A DNA stretch of 64,000 nt from Chitinophaga sp. GbtcB8 (lineage in GTDB: Bacteria > Bacteroidota > Bacteroidia > Chitinophagales > Chitinophagaceae). The position numbers were made by a program, and so were the translations under genes. Of this stretch, positions 25,386 through 35,213 are shown one piece after another; positions within the stretch are counted from its first letter, which is position 1; the number at the start of each line of letters is the position of its first letter. The notes beneath the pieces were generated by a model, which was not told the DNA's origin, did no database searches, and saw only the letters and a list, made by a program, of their open reading frames with translations. The stretch is taken from the NCBI RefSeq assembly GCF_019091455.1, contig NZ_JAGXJN010000021.1, positions 1 through 64,000 on the forward strand, written 5' to 3'.

Positions 25386-27887
25386 TTACCTGTTTATGGT
25401 AATAACGGTTGAATGCGCAGCAGGTGTATAGGTTATACTGCAATTCCCCTTCCCATCACTGCGCACTTTTTTTACCGCTTTTCCATCCACACTGAAAGTG
25501 TGGTCAGCGCCGGGTTTTAGCCCATGAATATTATAAGTGAGCGGGCTAAGGGCGGGCGCTGTAATGGTTTGTGTCCAGCGCATGTTGTCAGCGCTCCAGT
25601 TTTTTATATCAATGGTTAAGGGGTTATTGGTGGTAACCTGTAACGCGGCGCTGCTGTTATCCCCATCAAAATAAAAAACATTGTTTTTTGTGGCGTTAAA
25701 GCCAAAGCGTTTAGGGCTGGTTATTTTAAACACCTTATTGGATACAGCATAACTATTACTGTCAAGGTTTATAAGCAGGCGCTGGTGCTGGTAGTTATAC
25801 GTAAGCTCTGTGCCTGCCAGCGCGGGTGTAATATGCGGATCCAGCAGCAAACGGTTATACAGCGGATTAATGCCATAAATAGCCTGGTACAACCCTACTA
25901 TGGAAAGACTATTGCCGGATAATATATCATCTCCCCGGCCATCCTGCTTAATGCGGCCGTAACGCTGAAACGCAAGCCCGTCTTTGTTGTATTGCTCCAG
26001 CACATTTTTTACATACTTCAGTGCAATTTCAGGATCATATGCTGCATAGGCTTTAATGGCAACTGAGCCCCAGGATAAGAACAGGTCCCCGTTCTCATAT
26101 TCAGGAAAGGGATACTGGGATTCCCGGCCTTCTCCGGCAGCATAGGATGTCATTGCCAAAGGCCAGAAGAAAAGCTGCTCCTTCACCATTTGCTGCTCAA
26201 TATTATCCAGGATTAATCTGGCTCTGCTGGTATCATCACAGATCCCGTAAGCAATGGCCATAAAGTTAACAGGGGTTACCATGTTGCGCCCATGCGGCTG
26301 CTGCGCTTTATCCAGCCAGTGTATATAACATTGATGGTCATTATCCCAAAAACCGCCATTGCTTATTGGTTTATTAAAACTGTTTTTCAGCTTAGCTGCA
26401 AAAGCTTTATACTGCTGCTCTTTTGCCGGATTACCCAGCTGGCCCTCAATAGCGGCCCATTTGGTTAAAGCCAGGTAAAGTTTGGCATTGACAAAAGCAT
26501 TTTCATACGATGCCCAGATAATATCTATCCAGTCGCTGGAACGTTTTTGTTCCTGGGACCCGGTCATCATTTCCACCAGCCCGTTATTGTTAACATCTCT
26601 TTTCAGGATCCAGTCCAATGCTTTTTCACAGCTGCGCTGGTGGCTTTTAACCCAGCTTTTATTCCCTGTCATATCGTATAGCTCTGCCACATTTGTAACA
26701 AAGTCGGGGTTTGAATCCATCAGGATACCCCATTGCGCTTCATAAAAGCCTTCCTTGTTAAATGCGCCCGGCACGGCATCTTCGTTGGTATAAGCCCAGC
26801 GGGAATATACCCGCCCGTCAGGTTTTATAGCATGGTCCCGGTAATAATCAAGGCAGCTTTGATAGCCGTTTAAATAATCGGGATCATTAATGCCAAGGCC
26901 CATCTGCGCTATATATTGTTCATGCAGGCAAATAGGCCCGTAGGGGGTATGCCAGCTGTTGCCGCCAAAGTGCAGGGAATCTATCACGCCTATCCTGGCA
27001 ATGGTATTCAGTACAGCGCTTACTGCTGTTCCGTTTATACCGGCAAATTTCCCACGGCCGTATTTTTCATTAAAATCAAAATAGCGGAATGTTATACGCT
27101 GGGTGCTGGCACCGGCAGGCATGGTGAAGGGCGCCCACACATCTGTTCTGTTCCTTACAAATAAGCGCCTGTTAGTTCCGCTGTCCGATACAGGGACCAT
27201 TGCATTATTGGAAACAGTAACGGTATACGCCAGCCTGTTATCGTTTGTACGGCTGTATTTCATGGCTACCTGCTTACCCGGGGCATCCACCGTTACCGTT
27301 AATCCATTCCCGCTTTTACTGTTCCAGAAATTAGATGACTTTGTATGTACGCCATAAGTGGATTCCTTTTCATTAAAAAGATAGAACCAGGCTAAGCCGC
27401 CATAACCCTGATAGGCGCCTTCCCAGGTATCCATACTATTAAAGTTCAGGACCGGCATACCGGCTTCCTCCACCTTTACCGCCTTGGGCAGCGTTCTTTT
27501 TATTTCCCACTGAATAGCCTCACCAACCCTGGTGAAGATCCAGCTTTCATGGATCGTAATATTTTCATTACCATAGTTAATACCATTGATGATAGTACTG
27601 TTCGGGGTTTGTTTAACTACCGGCTTTTCTTTCAGCTGCATGGAGGAGTAGCGTGCACCTGCTGCTTTTGCGGCAGTATAGATCCCGTCTTTGCTGCTAA
27701 CAACCTCCTGGCCGTTAATAATAAGCGAGGTAATGCTTGCCTTGTTATCGCAGTCAATGGTCATTGTAATTTTGGGACTGCTGATCCGGATCATATTTGA
27801 GTCCTTACGTGGGCTGCCGTGGCTGATCACCGGCAGCAATAAACCTGCAAGGCAGGTGAATACTATACAGAATTTTTTTATAAACAT
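25386..27887 (-). CDS. Secreted six-hairpin glycosidase (family uncertain)
   Basis: An 833-residue enzyme. I start it at ATG 27887, where a signal peptide (FIKKFCIVFTCLAGLLLPVI) begins; the frame is open to 27980 but that adds 31 atypical residues. An N-terminal beta-sandwich of about 270 residues is followed by an (alpha/alpha)6 barrel with acid-rich motifs (DWIDIIWASYENAFVNA, GFWDNDHQCYIHWLD, PFPEYENGDLFLSWG) and a C-terminal beta domain. This order matches GH78/GH63/GH95-like six-hairpin enzymes, for example rhamnosidases or fucosidases. No family can be fixed by eye. It is divergent from the ECF sigma gene of the first PUL, 158 bases apart, so it is a likely member of that locus. Confidence 0.8.
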   Translation of the reverse strand: MFIKKFCIVFTCLAGLLLPVISHGSPRKDSNMIRISSPKITMTIDCDNKASITSLIINGQEVVSSKDGIYTAAKAAGARYSSMQLKEKPVVKQTPNSTIINGINYGNENITIHESWIFTRVGEAIQWEIKRTLPKAVKVEEAGMPVLNFNSMDTWEGAYQGYGGLAWFYLFNEKESTYGVHTKSSNFWNSKSGNGLTVTVDAPGKQVAMKYSRTNDNRLAYTVTVSNNAMVPVSDSGTNRRLFVRNRTDVWAPFTMPAGASTQRITFRYFDFNEKYGRGKFAGINGTAVSAVLNTIARIGVIDSLHFGGNSWHTPYGPICLHEQYIAQMGLGINDPDYLNGYQSCLDYYRDHAIKPDGRVYSRWAYTNEDAVPGAFNKEGFYEAQWGILMDSNPDFVTNVAELYDMTGNKSWVKSHQRSCEKALDWILKRDVNNNGLVEMMTGSQEQKRSSDWIDIIWASYENAFVNAKLYLALTKWAAIEGQLGNPAKEQQYKAFAAKLKNSFNKPISNGGFWDNDHQCYIHWLDKAQQPHGRNMVTPVNFMAIAYGICDDTSRARLILDNIEQQMVKEQLFFWPLAMTSYAAGEGRESQYPFPEYENGDLFLSWGSVAIKAYAAYDPEIALKYVKNVLEQYNKDGLAFQRYGRIKQDGRGDDILSGNSLSIVGLYQAIYGINPLYNRLLLDPHITPALAGTELTYNYQHQRLLINLDSNSYAVSNKVFKITSPKRFGFNATKNNVFYFDGDNSSAALQVTTNNPLTIDIKNWSADNMRWTQTITAPALSPLTYNIHGLKPGADHTFSVDGKAVKKVRSDGKGNCSITYTPAAHSTVITINR

Positions 27888-28045
27888 CTTATTTGCGGGT
27901 GTTGTAAACAGATAGATGTAATGATCTGAAATTTTTTTTAAAAGTAGGATAGCATAGGATGGAAGTGTCAAAAAGTACAACTAAATTATCAATTAGTATA
28001 TTTACCGATAATTCCGCTGTTGAATATATAAATTTCATGTGAGAA

Positions 28046-28624
28046 ATGCTCCGATACAATTCATTGAGCGATTTGGAATTGGTGGAGTTGCTGAGAACCG
28101 GCGATCAGAACGCGTTTGCTGAAATATATGAACGTTACTTTGAGCTGCTTTATTTACACGCTTACAACCGGTTAAGGGACAAGGATGAAGCGAAGGACCT
28201 GGTCCAGGAACTCTTTTCACACCTATGGTCTAAACGCGGCACGCTGGAGCCAAAGACCAATTTTTCCAACTACCTGTATACCTGGGTACGGAACCGGGTG
28301 CTCAATACCATTGCACATAAACAGGTGGAAGAAAAGTACCGGGCGGCCTTACCGGGCTGGATCAGCGGCACGGAAGCGCTTACAGACCACCGGGTGCGGG
28401 AGCGGCAGCTGGCAGCCATCATAGAAAGGGAGATCCGGGCATTACCACCAAAAATGCGGGAGGTGTTTGAGCTGAGCCGCAAATCCAACCTAAGCTATAA
28501 GGAAATTGCAGAAAAATTAAACCTGAGCGAGCAATCTGTAAGAAGCCACGTAAAGAACGCGCTTAAAGTACTGCGCATGCGGCTGGGCATCCTGTTATAC
28601 CTCTTCTTTATTTTTTACAAATAA
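28046..28624 (+). CDS. ECF RNA polymerase sigma factor
   Basis: A 192-residue sigma-70-family protein: region 2 at about residues 25-75 (KDLVQELFSHLWSKRG) and region 4 at about 125-180 (PPKMREVFELSRKSNLSYKE, IAEKLNLSEQSVRSHVKNAL). The C-terminus ends in an unusual hydrophobic tail (LGILLYLFFIFYK) that may touch the membrane. A FecR gene follows after 67 bases, then susC and susD genes. It is the transcriptional output of the surface-signalling chain of the first PUL. Confidence 0.95.
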   Translation: MLRYNSLSDLELVELLRTGDQNAFAEIYERYFELLYLHAYNRLRDKDEAKDLVQELFSHLWSKRGTLEPKTNFSNYLYTWVRNRVLNTIAHKQVEEKYRAALPGWISGTEALTDHRVRERQLAAIIEREIRALPPKMREVFELSRKSNLSYKEIAEKLNLSEQSVRSHVKNALKVLRMRLGILLYLFFIFYK

Positions 28625-28691
28625 TTTTAAATTCATTACCCCCCTTACCCCCGGCTTCCTTGTCTATGTATTATAAGACACAGGAGTTTAC

Positions 28692-29828
28692 ATGCAAAAC
28701 CCGGACGTACAGCATTTACTGGAAAAATACAGGACCGGCACTATCAGCCCGGAGGAGCTGGCTTTGCTGGAAGCCTGGTACCTGCAATGGCAGCCTGAGA
28801 ACCAGGATATATCCCTGGAGGAATTACAGGCTATAAAGGCAGATGTTTGGCAGTTAGTTAAACCGCCGGCAAGGGTTATCAAAACCCGGTCATGGCCGCG
28901 TATAGCTGCAGCAGCATCCCTGTTGTTATTATTCGCTGCATCCGCTTATTATTTACTACATCAGCCCACACAGCAATCTAAACAAGAGCAGGTGGCAGCA
29001 AGCCCTGTTCATGATTTTAAACCGGGCGGTAACAAGGCTTTGCTAACCTTAGCAAACGGTCAGCAAATTGTGCTCACGGATGTAAAAAATGGTAAGCTGG
29101 CAGACCAGGGATCTGTAACCGTTAATAAGACGGCCAATGGGCAGCTGGTGTATGGCGCCGGTACAGGCAATGCATCCGCTAACATGATCTACAACACCCT
29201 GGCCACTCCCAGGGGAGGGCAGTATCATATTACCCTTTCAGATGGTACACAGGTTTGGATGAACGCTGCATCTTCCATCACCTACCCGGTAACATTTGCA
29301 AATAATGAAAGAAAGGTGGTTGTAAACGGGGAGGTTTATTTTGAAGTAGCTCCTGATGTGAACAAACCTTTTAAAGTATCCACGGGCAACCAGGAAGTAA
29401 TGGTATTGGGTACCCGCTTTAATGTGAATGGATATGCAGATGATGCCGGCATCAGCACCACGCTGCTTTCCGGAAGTATTAAGGTCCGCAACCTCACATC
29501 CGGACAATCCAGCTTACTGGTTCCGGGCCAGCAGGCCAGCATCTTTAAGAACCAGGCGCCCATCCACATCAAAACAGTGAATGCTGAAGATGCTATTTCC
29601 TGGAAGAACGGGTACTTCCTGTTCGACAACCAGGATATCAGCAGCGTTATGAAAATTATGAGCCGGTGGTACGATGTAGATATCGAATACAGCAATTACA
29701 ACAGGCAGGACCGGTTTGGCGGAACATTTTCCCGTTCAGCCAACCTGTCGGAGATCTTACACAACCTGGAACAGGTGGGACCTGTTCATTTCAAAATGCA
29801 GGCCAACAAAGTTATTGTAACAAATTAA
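28692..29828 (+). CDS. FecR-type anti-sigma factor
   Basis: A 378-residue membrane protein: about 70 cytoplasmic residues, one membrane helix (AAAASLLLLFAASAYYLL), then a periplasmic FecR domain with ITYPVTFANNERKVVVNGEV near 200 and a C-terminal DUF4974-like domain (FLFDNQDISSVMKIMSRWYD). It follows the ECF sigma gene on the same strand and precedes a SusC with an STN domain. It holds the sigma factor inactive until the transporter signals ligand. Confidence 0.95.
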   Translation: MQNPDVQHLLEKYRTGTISPEELALLEAWYLQWQPENQDISLEELQAIKADVWQLVKPPARVIKTRSWPRIAAAASLLLLFAASAYYLLHQPTQQSKQEQVAASPVHDFKPGGNKALLTLANGQQIVLTDVKNGKLADQGSVTVNKTANGQLVYGAGTGNASANMIYNTLATPRGGQYHITLSDGTQVWMNAASSITYPVTFANNERKVVVNGEVYFEVAPDVNKPFKVSTGNQEVMVLGTRFNVNGYADDAGISTTLLSGSIKVRNLTSGQSSLLVPGQQASIFKNQAPIHIKTVNAEDAISWKNGYFLFDNQDISSVMKIMSRWYDVDIEYSNYNRQDRFGGTFSRSANLSEILHNLEQVGPVHFKMQANKVIVTN

Positions 29829-30029
29829 GTGCAACCAGGATCAGGAAATTCATCCGTTAATTAACAGCAGAAAGCAGGAACGATCGGCCGATCAATAAGC
29901 TAAAGTAATCCCGAACTTTTATCACAAGCAACCAGGCGCCTTTGATGCGCCCTGGCGTGTAACTGTATGCAAAAACAGGTCATATTAAAATAAGCAAACT
30001 AATCGATCCAAATTAAATCTGATCAACAA

Positions 30030-33000
30030 ATGTATAAGAACGTTATTGAATTACTTCTCAGGAGGGATCCCTATGTACATTCCACGTTTTTCCTGAGAAC
30101 CAAGCTAACCTTCATCTTCTTAACCATCATGTTCCTGCAGGTACAGGCAGCAAGTTATGCGCAGAAGATCACGGTAGTTGCACAAAAAGCAACCTTAACA
30201 GAAGTCATTGCCCAGATAAGAAAACAAACGGACTATGATTTTCTGTATAATAACATTACGCTGAAAAATGCCAGGCCCATTACGGTACAGGCCAGGAATA
30301 TGGATCTTGTTAAAGTGCTGGATCTTTGTTTTGAAAACCAGCCTTTTAAATACGTTATCCGTAACAAGACCATACTAATCCTGGAAAAGAACAGCAGCAT
30401 TCCTGTAAGATCTGGAAATGATATACAGTCGCTGAGAATATCCGGCGTGGTCAGGGACAGCAGCAATGGTGATCCTTTGCCCGGTGTAACCGTTGGCGTG
30501 GAAGGCACCACCATTGGCACCAGCACAAACGGGAATGGAGAATTTTCAGTGGAGGCGCCAGGCCCCAATTCCATTCTCGTGTTTTCATTCATTGGCTTCC
30601 TGACCCAGCGCATAACAGTGAATGAGCAAACCAATATGCAGGTTAACATGGTACGGATAGATACCAAGCTGGATGAAATAGTGGTGGTAGGTTATGGTAC
30701 GCGTGCCAAAGGTGCGGTTACGGGCGCTATCTCTACCGTTAAATCAGATGTGTTTGAGAACCGGCCATTGAACAACAGCTTTGATGCCCTGCAGGGCACC
30801 ATACCGGGATTAACTATTACCAAAGGCAGCGGGCAGCCCGGCAAACAAAGTTACGGACTACAGATCCGCGGTTACTCCTCCATAAGCGGAAACCTGCCAC
30901 TGGTGCTGGTAGACGGTATACCGGGCGATATCAATACCATCAATACCAATGATATTGCAGAGGTATCTGTGCTGAAAGATGCAGCCGCCTCCATTTACGG
31001 TGCACGCGCTGCCGACGGCGTAATACTGGTAACCACTAAAAGAGGGAAAAAGGGTCCGCCGGAAGTTACGTACAGCGGCAACATTGGTTTAAAAACACCC
31101 ACCTACCTGAGAAAGATCCAGAACACCTTACAGTTTGCAGAATTTATGGATGAAGGATTGCGCAATGCCGGCATCAATGGTTTTTCACAGGAAGTATTTG
31201 ATAAGATAAAGGCAAACGCGCCACCGGAGCTGGACGGCGGATGGAATTATGGTATTACCAGCTATCCGGGCTTTTATGGGTATACAAACTGGAATAAGAT
31301 TATTTACGGCAACTCCACACAGCAGCTGCATAACTTATCTGTTTCAGGCGGCGCCGATAATAATAATTACCTGCTCTCCGTAGGTTATAACCGCGATGAA
31401 GGTTCATTGAAGTTCGGGGAGAACAAGTCTGAGCGGTACAACCTCCGGCTTAACTATGACTTCCGGATCAGTAAAAAAATAAGTGTGGAAACCCGTAGCA
31501 TTTTTGAGAACCAGGCCACGGTAACACCCACCATGATCGATAATGCGCTTAGCAATGTGCCCCGCCAGTTCCCGTACCAGCCGGTGTATAACAGCGTAGG
31601 CCAGTTCTATGGATACCAGGGTTATGAAAACCCCGCCCAGTCGCTGGAAGAGGGCGGACGGCAGCAGAATAATTTTTCAAGGTTTGCTACCAACCTGAAA
31701 ATTGATTACAGCATTGTACCCGGCTTGAAATTAACCGGGCAAACTGCCGTAAGATTTGATTACACGAACGAAAATGGGAATACCCGCACCTTTACCCGTT
31801 ATAATTATGTAGGCGGGGTACAGGATATCCGCAACACACCAAATTCAGCTTATTATGCAAACCAGAAGCTGCTGAATAAATTATACCAGGTTTACCTGGA
31901 TTACAACCGGCAGTTTGGGCAGGATCATAAGATCAATATTACTGGCGGTGCATCACTGGAACAAACCCGGCGGGAAGGACAGTCAACCACCGGTTACAAT
32001 TTCGTTGGCAATAATATATTTACCCTTAACCTGGCCGACCGTACGAAAGCAGCTTATGCAAATTTCACCGGCAACCTGGATAACCAGGCCCTGGCCTCTT
32101 ATTTCGGTAGGTTAAGTTATTCCTATAAAGACAAGCTGATACTGGATGTAACGGCGCGTGCAGACGGCAGCTCCAAATTTGCGCCGGAAAAACGCTGGAG
32201 CGCAGTATTCCCGTCGGCGGCGCTGGCATATAATTTATCAGAAGAAAAGTTTATCAGATCCCTGCGCGCCTTTGACCTGTTAAAGCTAAGAGTATCCTAT
32301 GGAAAAATGGGCAACCAGGAAATAACCAATTTAGGTTTGTACGATTATATTCCATTGGTAGCTGTAAGTGGTAACTATCCTTTAGGATCACCCGCTGCCG
32401 GGCTCACAGGGGCCAACGCAAATCCCGCATCGGCCAACAGGACCTGGGAAACCATCGAAAATAAGAACATCGGTATGGACATCGCGGTGTTCAATTCCCG
32501 GCTTAGTTTCTCCTTTGATTATTATAATAAGATCAATAATGACATGCTGGTGAACATAGCAGTACCGGCTACTTATGGCGCTACACCTCCCAGCACCAAC
32601 CAGGGCAAGGTAGTGACCAAAGGTTTTGAGGTGTCAGCAACCTGGAAAGATCAGATCAATGATTTCCGGTACAGCGTTTCACTGCAGCTAAGCGATAGCA
32701 GGAACAAGCTGGTGGAGCTGAAGAACAGCGATAATTTCCAGGAAGGTTTGAACTATACCAGGCAGGGTTATCCCATCTACTCTTATTTTGGATATGTATA
32801 TGACGGCATCATTAAAACCCAGAAACAGCTGGATGAATATAAACAGCTGCAGGGCGTACCGTCCAGGATCTCATTGGGAGATGTGATGTATAAAGATGTG
32901 GACGGAGATGGAAAGCTGACTGCTTTCGGCGATAAATCCAAAGGCCTGCCGGGCGATATGGTTTACCTGGGCAACCTGATACCCCGCTATACTTTTTCAT

Positions 33001-33482
33001 CCAACATCACGATGGGATATAAACAGTTTGATCTGCAGGTATTCTTGCAAGGCGTTGGCAAAAGGAATGTGATCTATGAAGGCGCCATCAGCACGCCCAA
33101 TACCTTCTTCTGGCCCTCTTTAGCTTACTATGCGGATAAGACCTGGAGCCCGGAACGGCCGGATGCTAAATATCCCCGGTATCTTCCCGGCAGCGTTGGG
33201 TATGATGATATCAGGAGTTATGATTACCGCGCCTCCGCATTAACCCTGCAAAATGTAGCTTACCTGCGTTTTAAAGTGATCACTGTAGGGTATAACCTGC
33301 CCACTGCTGTGGCCATGCGCATTAAAATGAAATCAGCCAGGATCTTTTTTAGCGGGCAGGACCTGTTCACCATATCAAAAGGAACACTGGGCGGCAACTT
33401 TGACCCGGAAGATGGCTATCGTAATGAGGGCACCTACCCGTTCAATAAAGTTTACTCACTGGGCATAAATGCTAAATTTTAA
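30030..33482 (+). CDS. SusC/RagA-type TonB-dependent transporter with STN domain
   Basis: A 1150-residue outer-membrane transporter. After a signal region (TKLTFIFLTIMFLQVQAASYA) are an STN domain (about 46-105, TLTEVIAQIRKQTDYDFLYN), a carboxypeptidase-D-like domain (about 130-205), a TonB-box-like LDEIVVVGYGTRA, the plug and the barrel. The STN domain would contact the adjacent FecR. The 201-base gap before the gene is the likely site of the sigma-controlled promoter. Base composition is higher in GC than the first susC-like gene. Substrate unknown, but the locus carries a six-hairpin glycosidase. Confidence 0.96.
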   Translation: MYKNVIELLLRRDPYVHSTFFLRTKLTFIFLTIMFLQVQAASYAQKITVVAQKATLTEVIAQIRKQTDYDFLYNNITLKNARPITVQARNMDLVKVLDLCFENQPFKYVIRNKTILILEKNSSIPVRSGNDIQSLRISGVVRDSSNGDPLPGVTVGVEGTTIGTSTNGNGEFSVEAPGPNSILVFSFIGFLTQRITVNEQTNMQVNMVRIDTKLDEIVVVGYGTRAKGAVTGAISTVKSDVFENRPLNNSFDALQGTIPGLTITKGSGQPGKQSYGLQIRGYSSISGNLPLVLVDGIPGDINTINTNDIAEVSVLKDAAASIYGARAADGVILVTTKRGKKGPPEVTYSGNIGLKTPTYLRKIQNTLQFAEFMDEGLRNAGINGFSQEVFDKIKANAPPELDGGWNYGITSYPGFYGYTNWNKIIYGNSTQQLHNLSVSGGADNNNYLLSVGYNRDEGSLKFGENKSERYNLRLNYDFRISKKISVETRSIFENQATVTPTMIDNALSNVPRQFPYQPVYNSVGQFYGYQGYENPAQSLEEGGRQQNNFSRFATNLKIDYSIVPGLKLTGQTAVRFDYTNENGNTRTFTRYNYVGGVQDIRNTPNSAYYANQKLLNKLYQVYLDYNRQFGQDHKINITGGASLEQTRREGQSTTGYNFVGNNIFTLNLADRTKAAYANFTGNLDNQALASYFGRLSYSYKDKLILDVTARADGSSKFAPEKRWSAVFPSAALAYNLSEEKFIRSLRAFDLLKLRVSYGKMGNQEITNLGLYDYIPLVAVSGNYPLGSPAAGLTGANANPASANRTWETIENKNIGMDIAVFNSRLSFSFDYYNKINNDMLVNIAVPATYGATPPSTNQGKVVTKGFEVSATWKDQINDFRYSVSLQLSDSRNKLVELKNSDNFQEGLNYTRQGYPIYSYFGYVYDGIIKTQKQLDEYKQLQGVPSRISLGDVMYKDVDGDGKLTAFGDKSKGLPGDMVYLGNLIPRYTFSSNITMGYKQFDLQVFLQGVGKRNVIYEGAISTPNTFFWPSLAYYADKTWSPERPDAKYPRYLPGSVGYDDIRSYDYRASALTLQNVAYLRFKVITVGYNLPTAVAMRIKMKSARIFFSGQDLFTISKGTLGGNFDPEDGYRNEGTYPFNKVYSLGINAKF

Positions 33483-33493
33483 AAGAAGAGATC

Positions 33494-35173
33494 ATGAAAC
33501 TTACATATAGGTATATTATGCTGGGCCTGGTGTTATTCACTGTAATGGGCAGCAGCTGCAAGCGGGATCTGAACCTGGTATCACAGGACAGCATTACCGA
33601 TTCCACCTTCTGGAAAACAGCGAGTGATTTTAAGCTGGCCGCAAATAATCTTTATAATGGGCTGGACCGGTTCGGGTTTGAGGATACGGAATCTGATATA
33701 GCTTTTAATTTCCCCAACTCCGTTAGTAACGGCAACTTGCAGCCGGCAGAAACATCCGGTCAGTGGAACGACAGTTATGGTTATATCCGATCCGCCAATA
33801 ACATCATGGAAAAGGGCGCTGCCATCGAGGATGCAGATATTAAGCGTTATGTGGCGGAAGCTAAATTTTTCCGGGCCTGGTATTACTGGAAGCTGTTGCG
33901 TATTTATGGCGGTGTGCCCCTGATCACAAAAGTTTTATCGGCTGATGATCCTGCTTTATTTACACCACGGTCAGGCCGGGGAGAAACAGCAGACCTTATT
34001 TTGAAGGACCTGGATGAAGCGCAGCATGACCTGCCCGCCCAGCCTGACATCACATCTGCCGACATGGGAAGGATCACCAAAGGCGCAGCCCTGGCATTAG
34101 CCGCACGGGTAGCCCTGTTTGAAGGAACCTGGGAAAAGTTCAGGGGAGAGGCAGGTGCATCCAAATACCTGGATGCTGCTGTTACGGCCTCGCAGGCGGT
34201 TATTAACAGCGGCGCCTATACGCTGTATACCGGCAGTGCTGCGCAAAGTTACCGTTACCTGTTCCTGGAAGCGGGCGATGATTCACACGAAACCATACTG
34301 GACCGCAGGTATGCAAGGAACATCCTGGGCCATGATATGCCTTACCAGTATGACGGAACAGGTTATAACCCAACACGGAAAATGGCAGACCTGTACCTGG
34401 ATAAAAATGGATTACCCATTACAGCTGCCGGTACTGTTTTTCATGGGTATAATACTTTCGGCTCCGAATTCCAGGACCGGGACCCGCGTATGACCATGAC
34501 CATGATCATACCAGGTACGCTTACCAACCGTGTATTCTTCCCCGTTACCAAAATAGCTAACTGGCCGGATAAGCCGCAGCGTAACTTTAACACCGGTTAT
34601 ATCCTGTACAAATACATGTCTGAGGACCCGGTAGCTAACAACTCCGGCCAGCTGGGCGATGCCAGCCTGTTTGATTATGACCGGCACCTGATCCGTTATG
34701 CAGAAGTGCTGCTGATCTATGCGGAAGCGGTATATGAGAAGAATGGTTCCATCAGTGATAATGATCTGGCCCTTTCCATTAATAAGCTCCGGGACCGGGT
34801 AAATATGCCACACCTCAGCAATGCCTTTGTTACGGCTAATGGTCTTAATATGCGCACGGAGATCCGGCGGGAAAGAACGGTGGAGCTAACGCTGGAAGGA
34901 TTCCGGTACGATGACATCCGGCGCTGGAAAACAGCAGAAACCGAATTGCCGCAGGATGTGAAAGGTATTAAAATAACCGGCACGGAATGGGCTACCAGGG
35001 CGCCTTACAGTGACCCAAGCTACCAGAACAAGGTAGATGCAAATGGTTTCCTGATAGCTGAAACCAGCAGAAAATTTGATCCTAATAAGGATTACCTGCA
35101 GCCACTACCCACACGGGAAATTGCTTTTTATTCCGCTAATGGAAAAACGCTGGAACAAAACCCGGGTTGGTAA
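33494..35173 (+). CDS. SusD/RagB-family surface lipoprotein
   Basis: A 559-residue glycan-binding lipoprotein, 11 bases after the susC gene. The signal peptide ends in GSSC. Typical SusD stretches include AEAKFFRAWYYWKLLRIYGG and RRERTVELTLEGFRYDDIRR, with the conserved end LEQNPGW. Its role is to capture the substrate and lid the transporter barrel. Confidence 0.96.
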   Translation: MKLTYRYIMLGLVLFTVMGSSCKRDLNLVSQDSITDSTFWKTASDFKLAANNLYNGLDRFGFEDTESDIAFNFPNSVSNGNLQPAETSGQWNDSYGYIRSANNIMEKGAAIEDADIKRYVAEAKFFRAWYYWKLLRIYGGVPLITKVLSADDPALFTPRSGRGETADLILKDLDEAQHDLPAQPDITSADMGRITKGAALALAARVALFEGTWEKFRGEAGASKYLDAAVTASQAVINSGAYTLYTGSAAQSYRYLFLEAGDDSHETILDRRYARNILGHDMPYQYDGTGYNPTRKMADLYLDKNGLPITAAGTVFHGYNTFGSEFQDRDPRMTMTMIIPGTLTNRVFFPVTKIANWPDKPQRNFNTGYILYKYMSEDPVANNSGQLGDASLFDYDRHLIRYAEVLLIYAEAVYEKNGSISDNDLALSINKLRDRVNMPHLSNAFVTANGLNMRTEIRRERTVELTLEGFRYDDIRRWKTAETELPQDVKGIKITGTEWATRAPYSDPSYQNKVDANGFLIAETSRKFDPNKDYLQPLPTREIAFYSANGKTLEQNPGW

Positions 35174-35213
35174 TAATTAAGGTATAATTGCACACAAATA
35201 CGTATCATCAAAA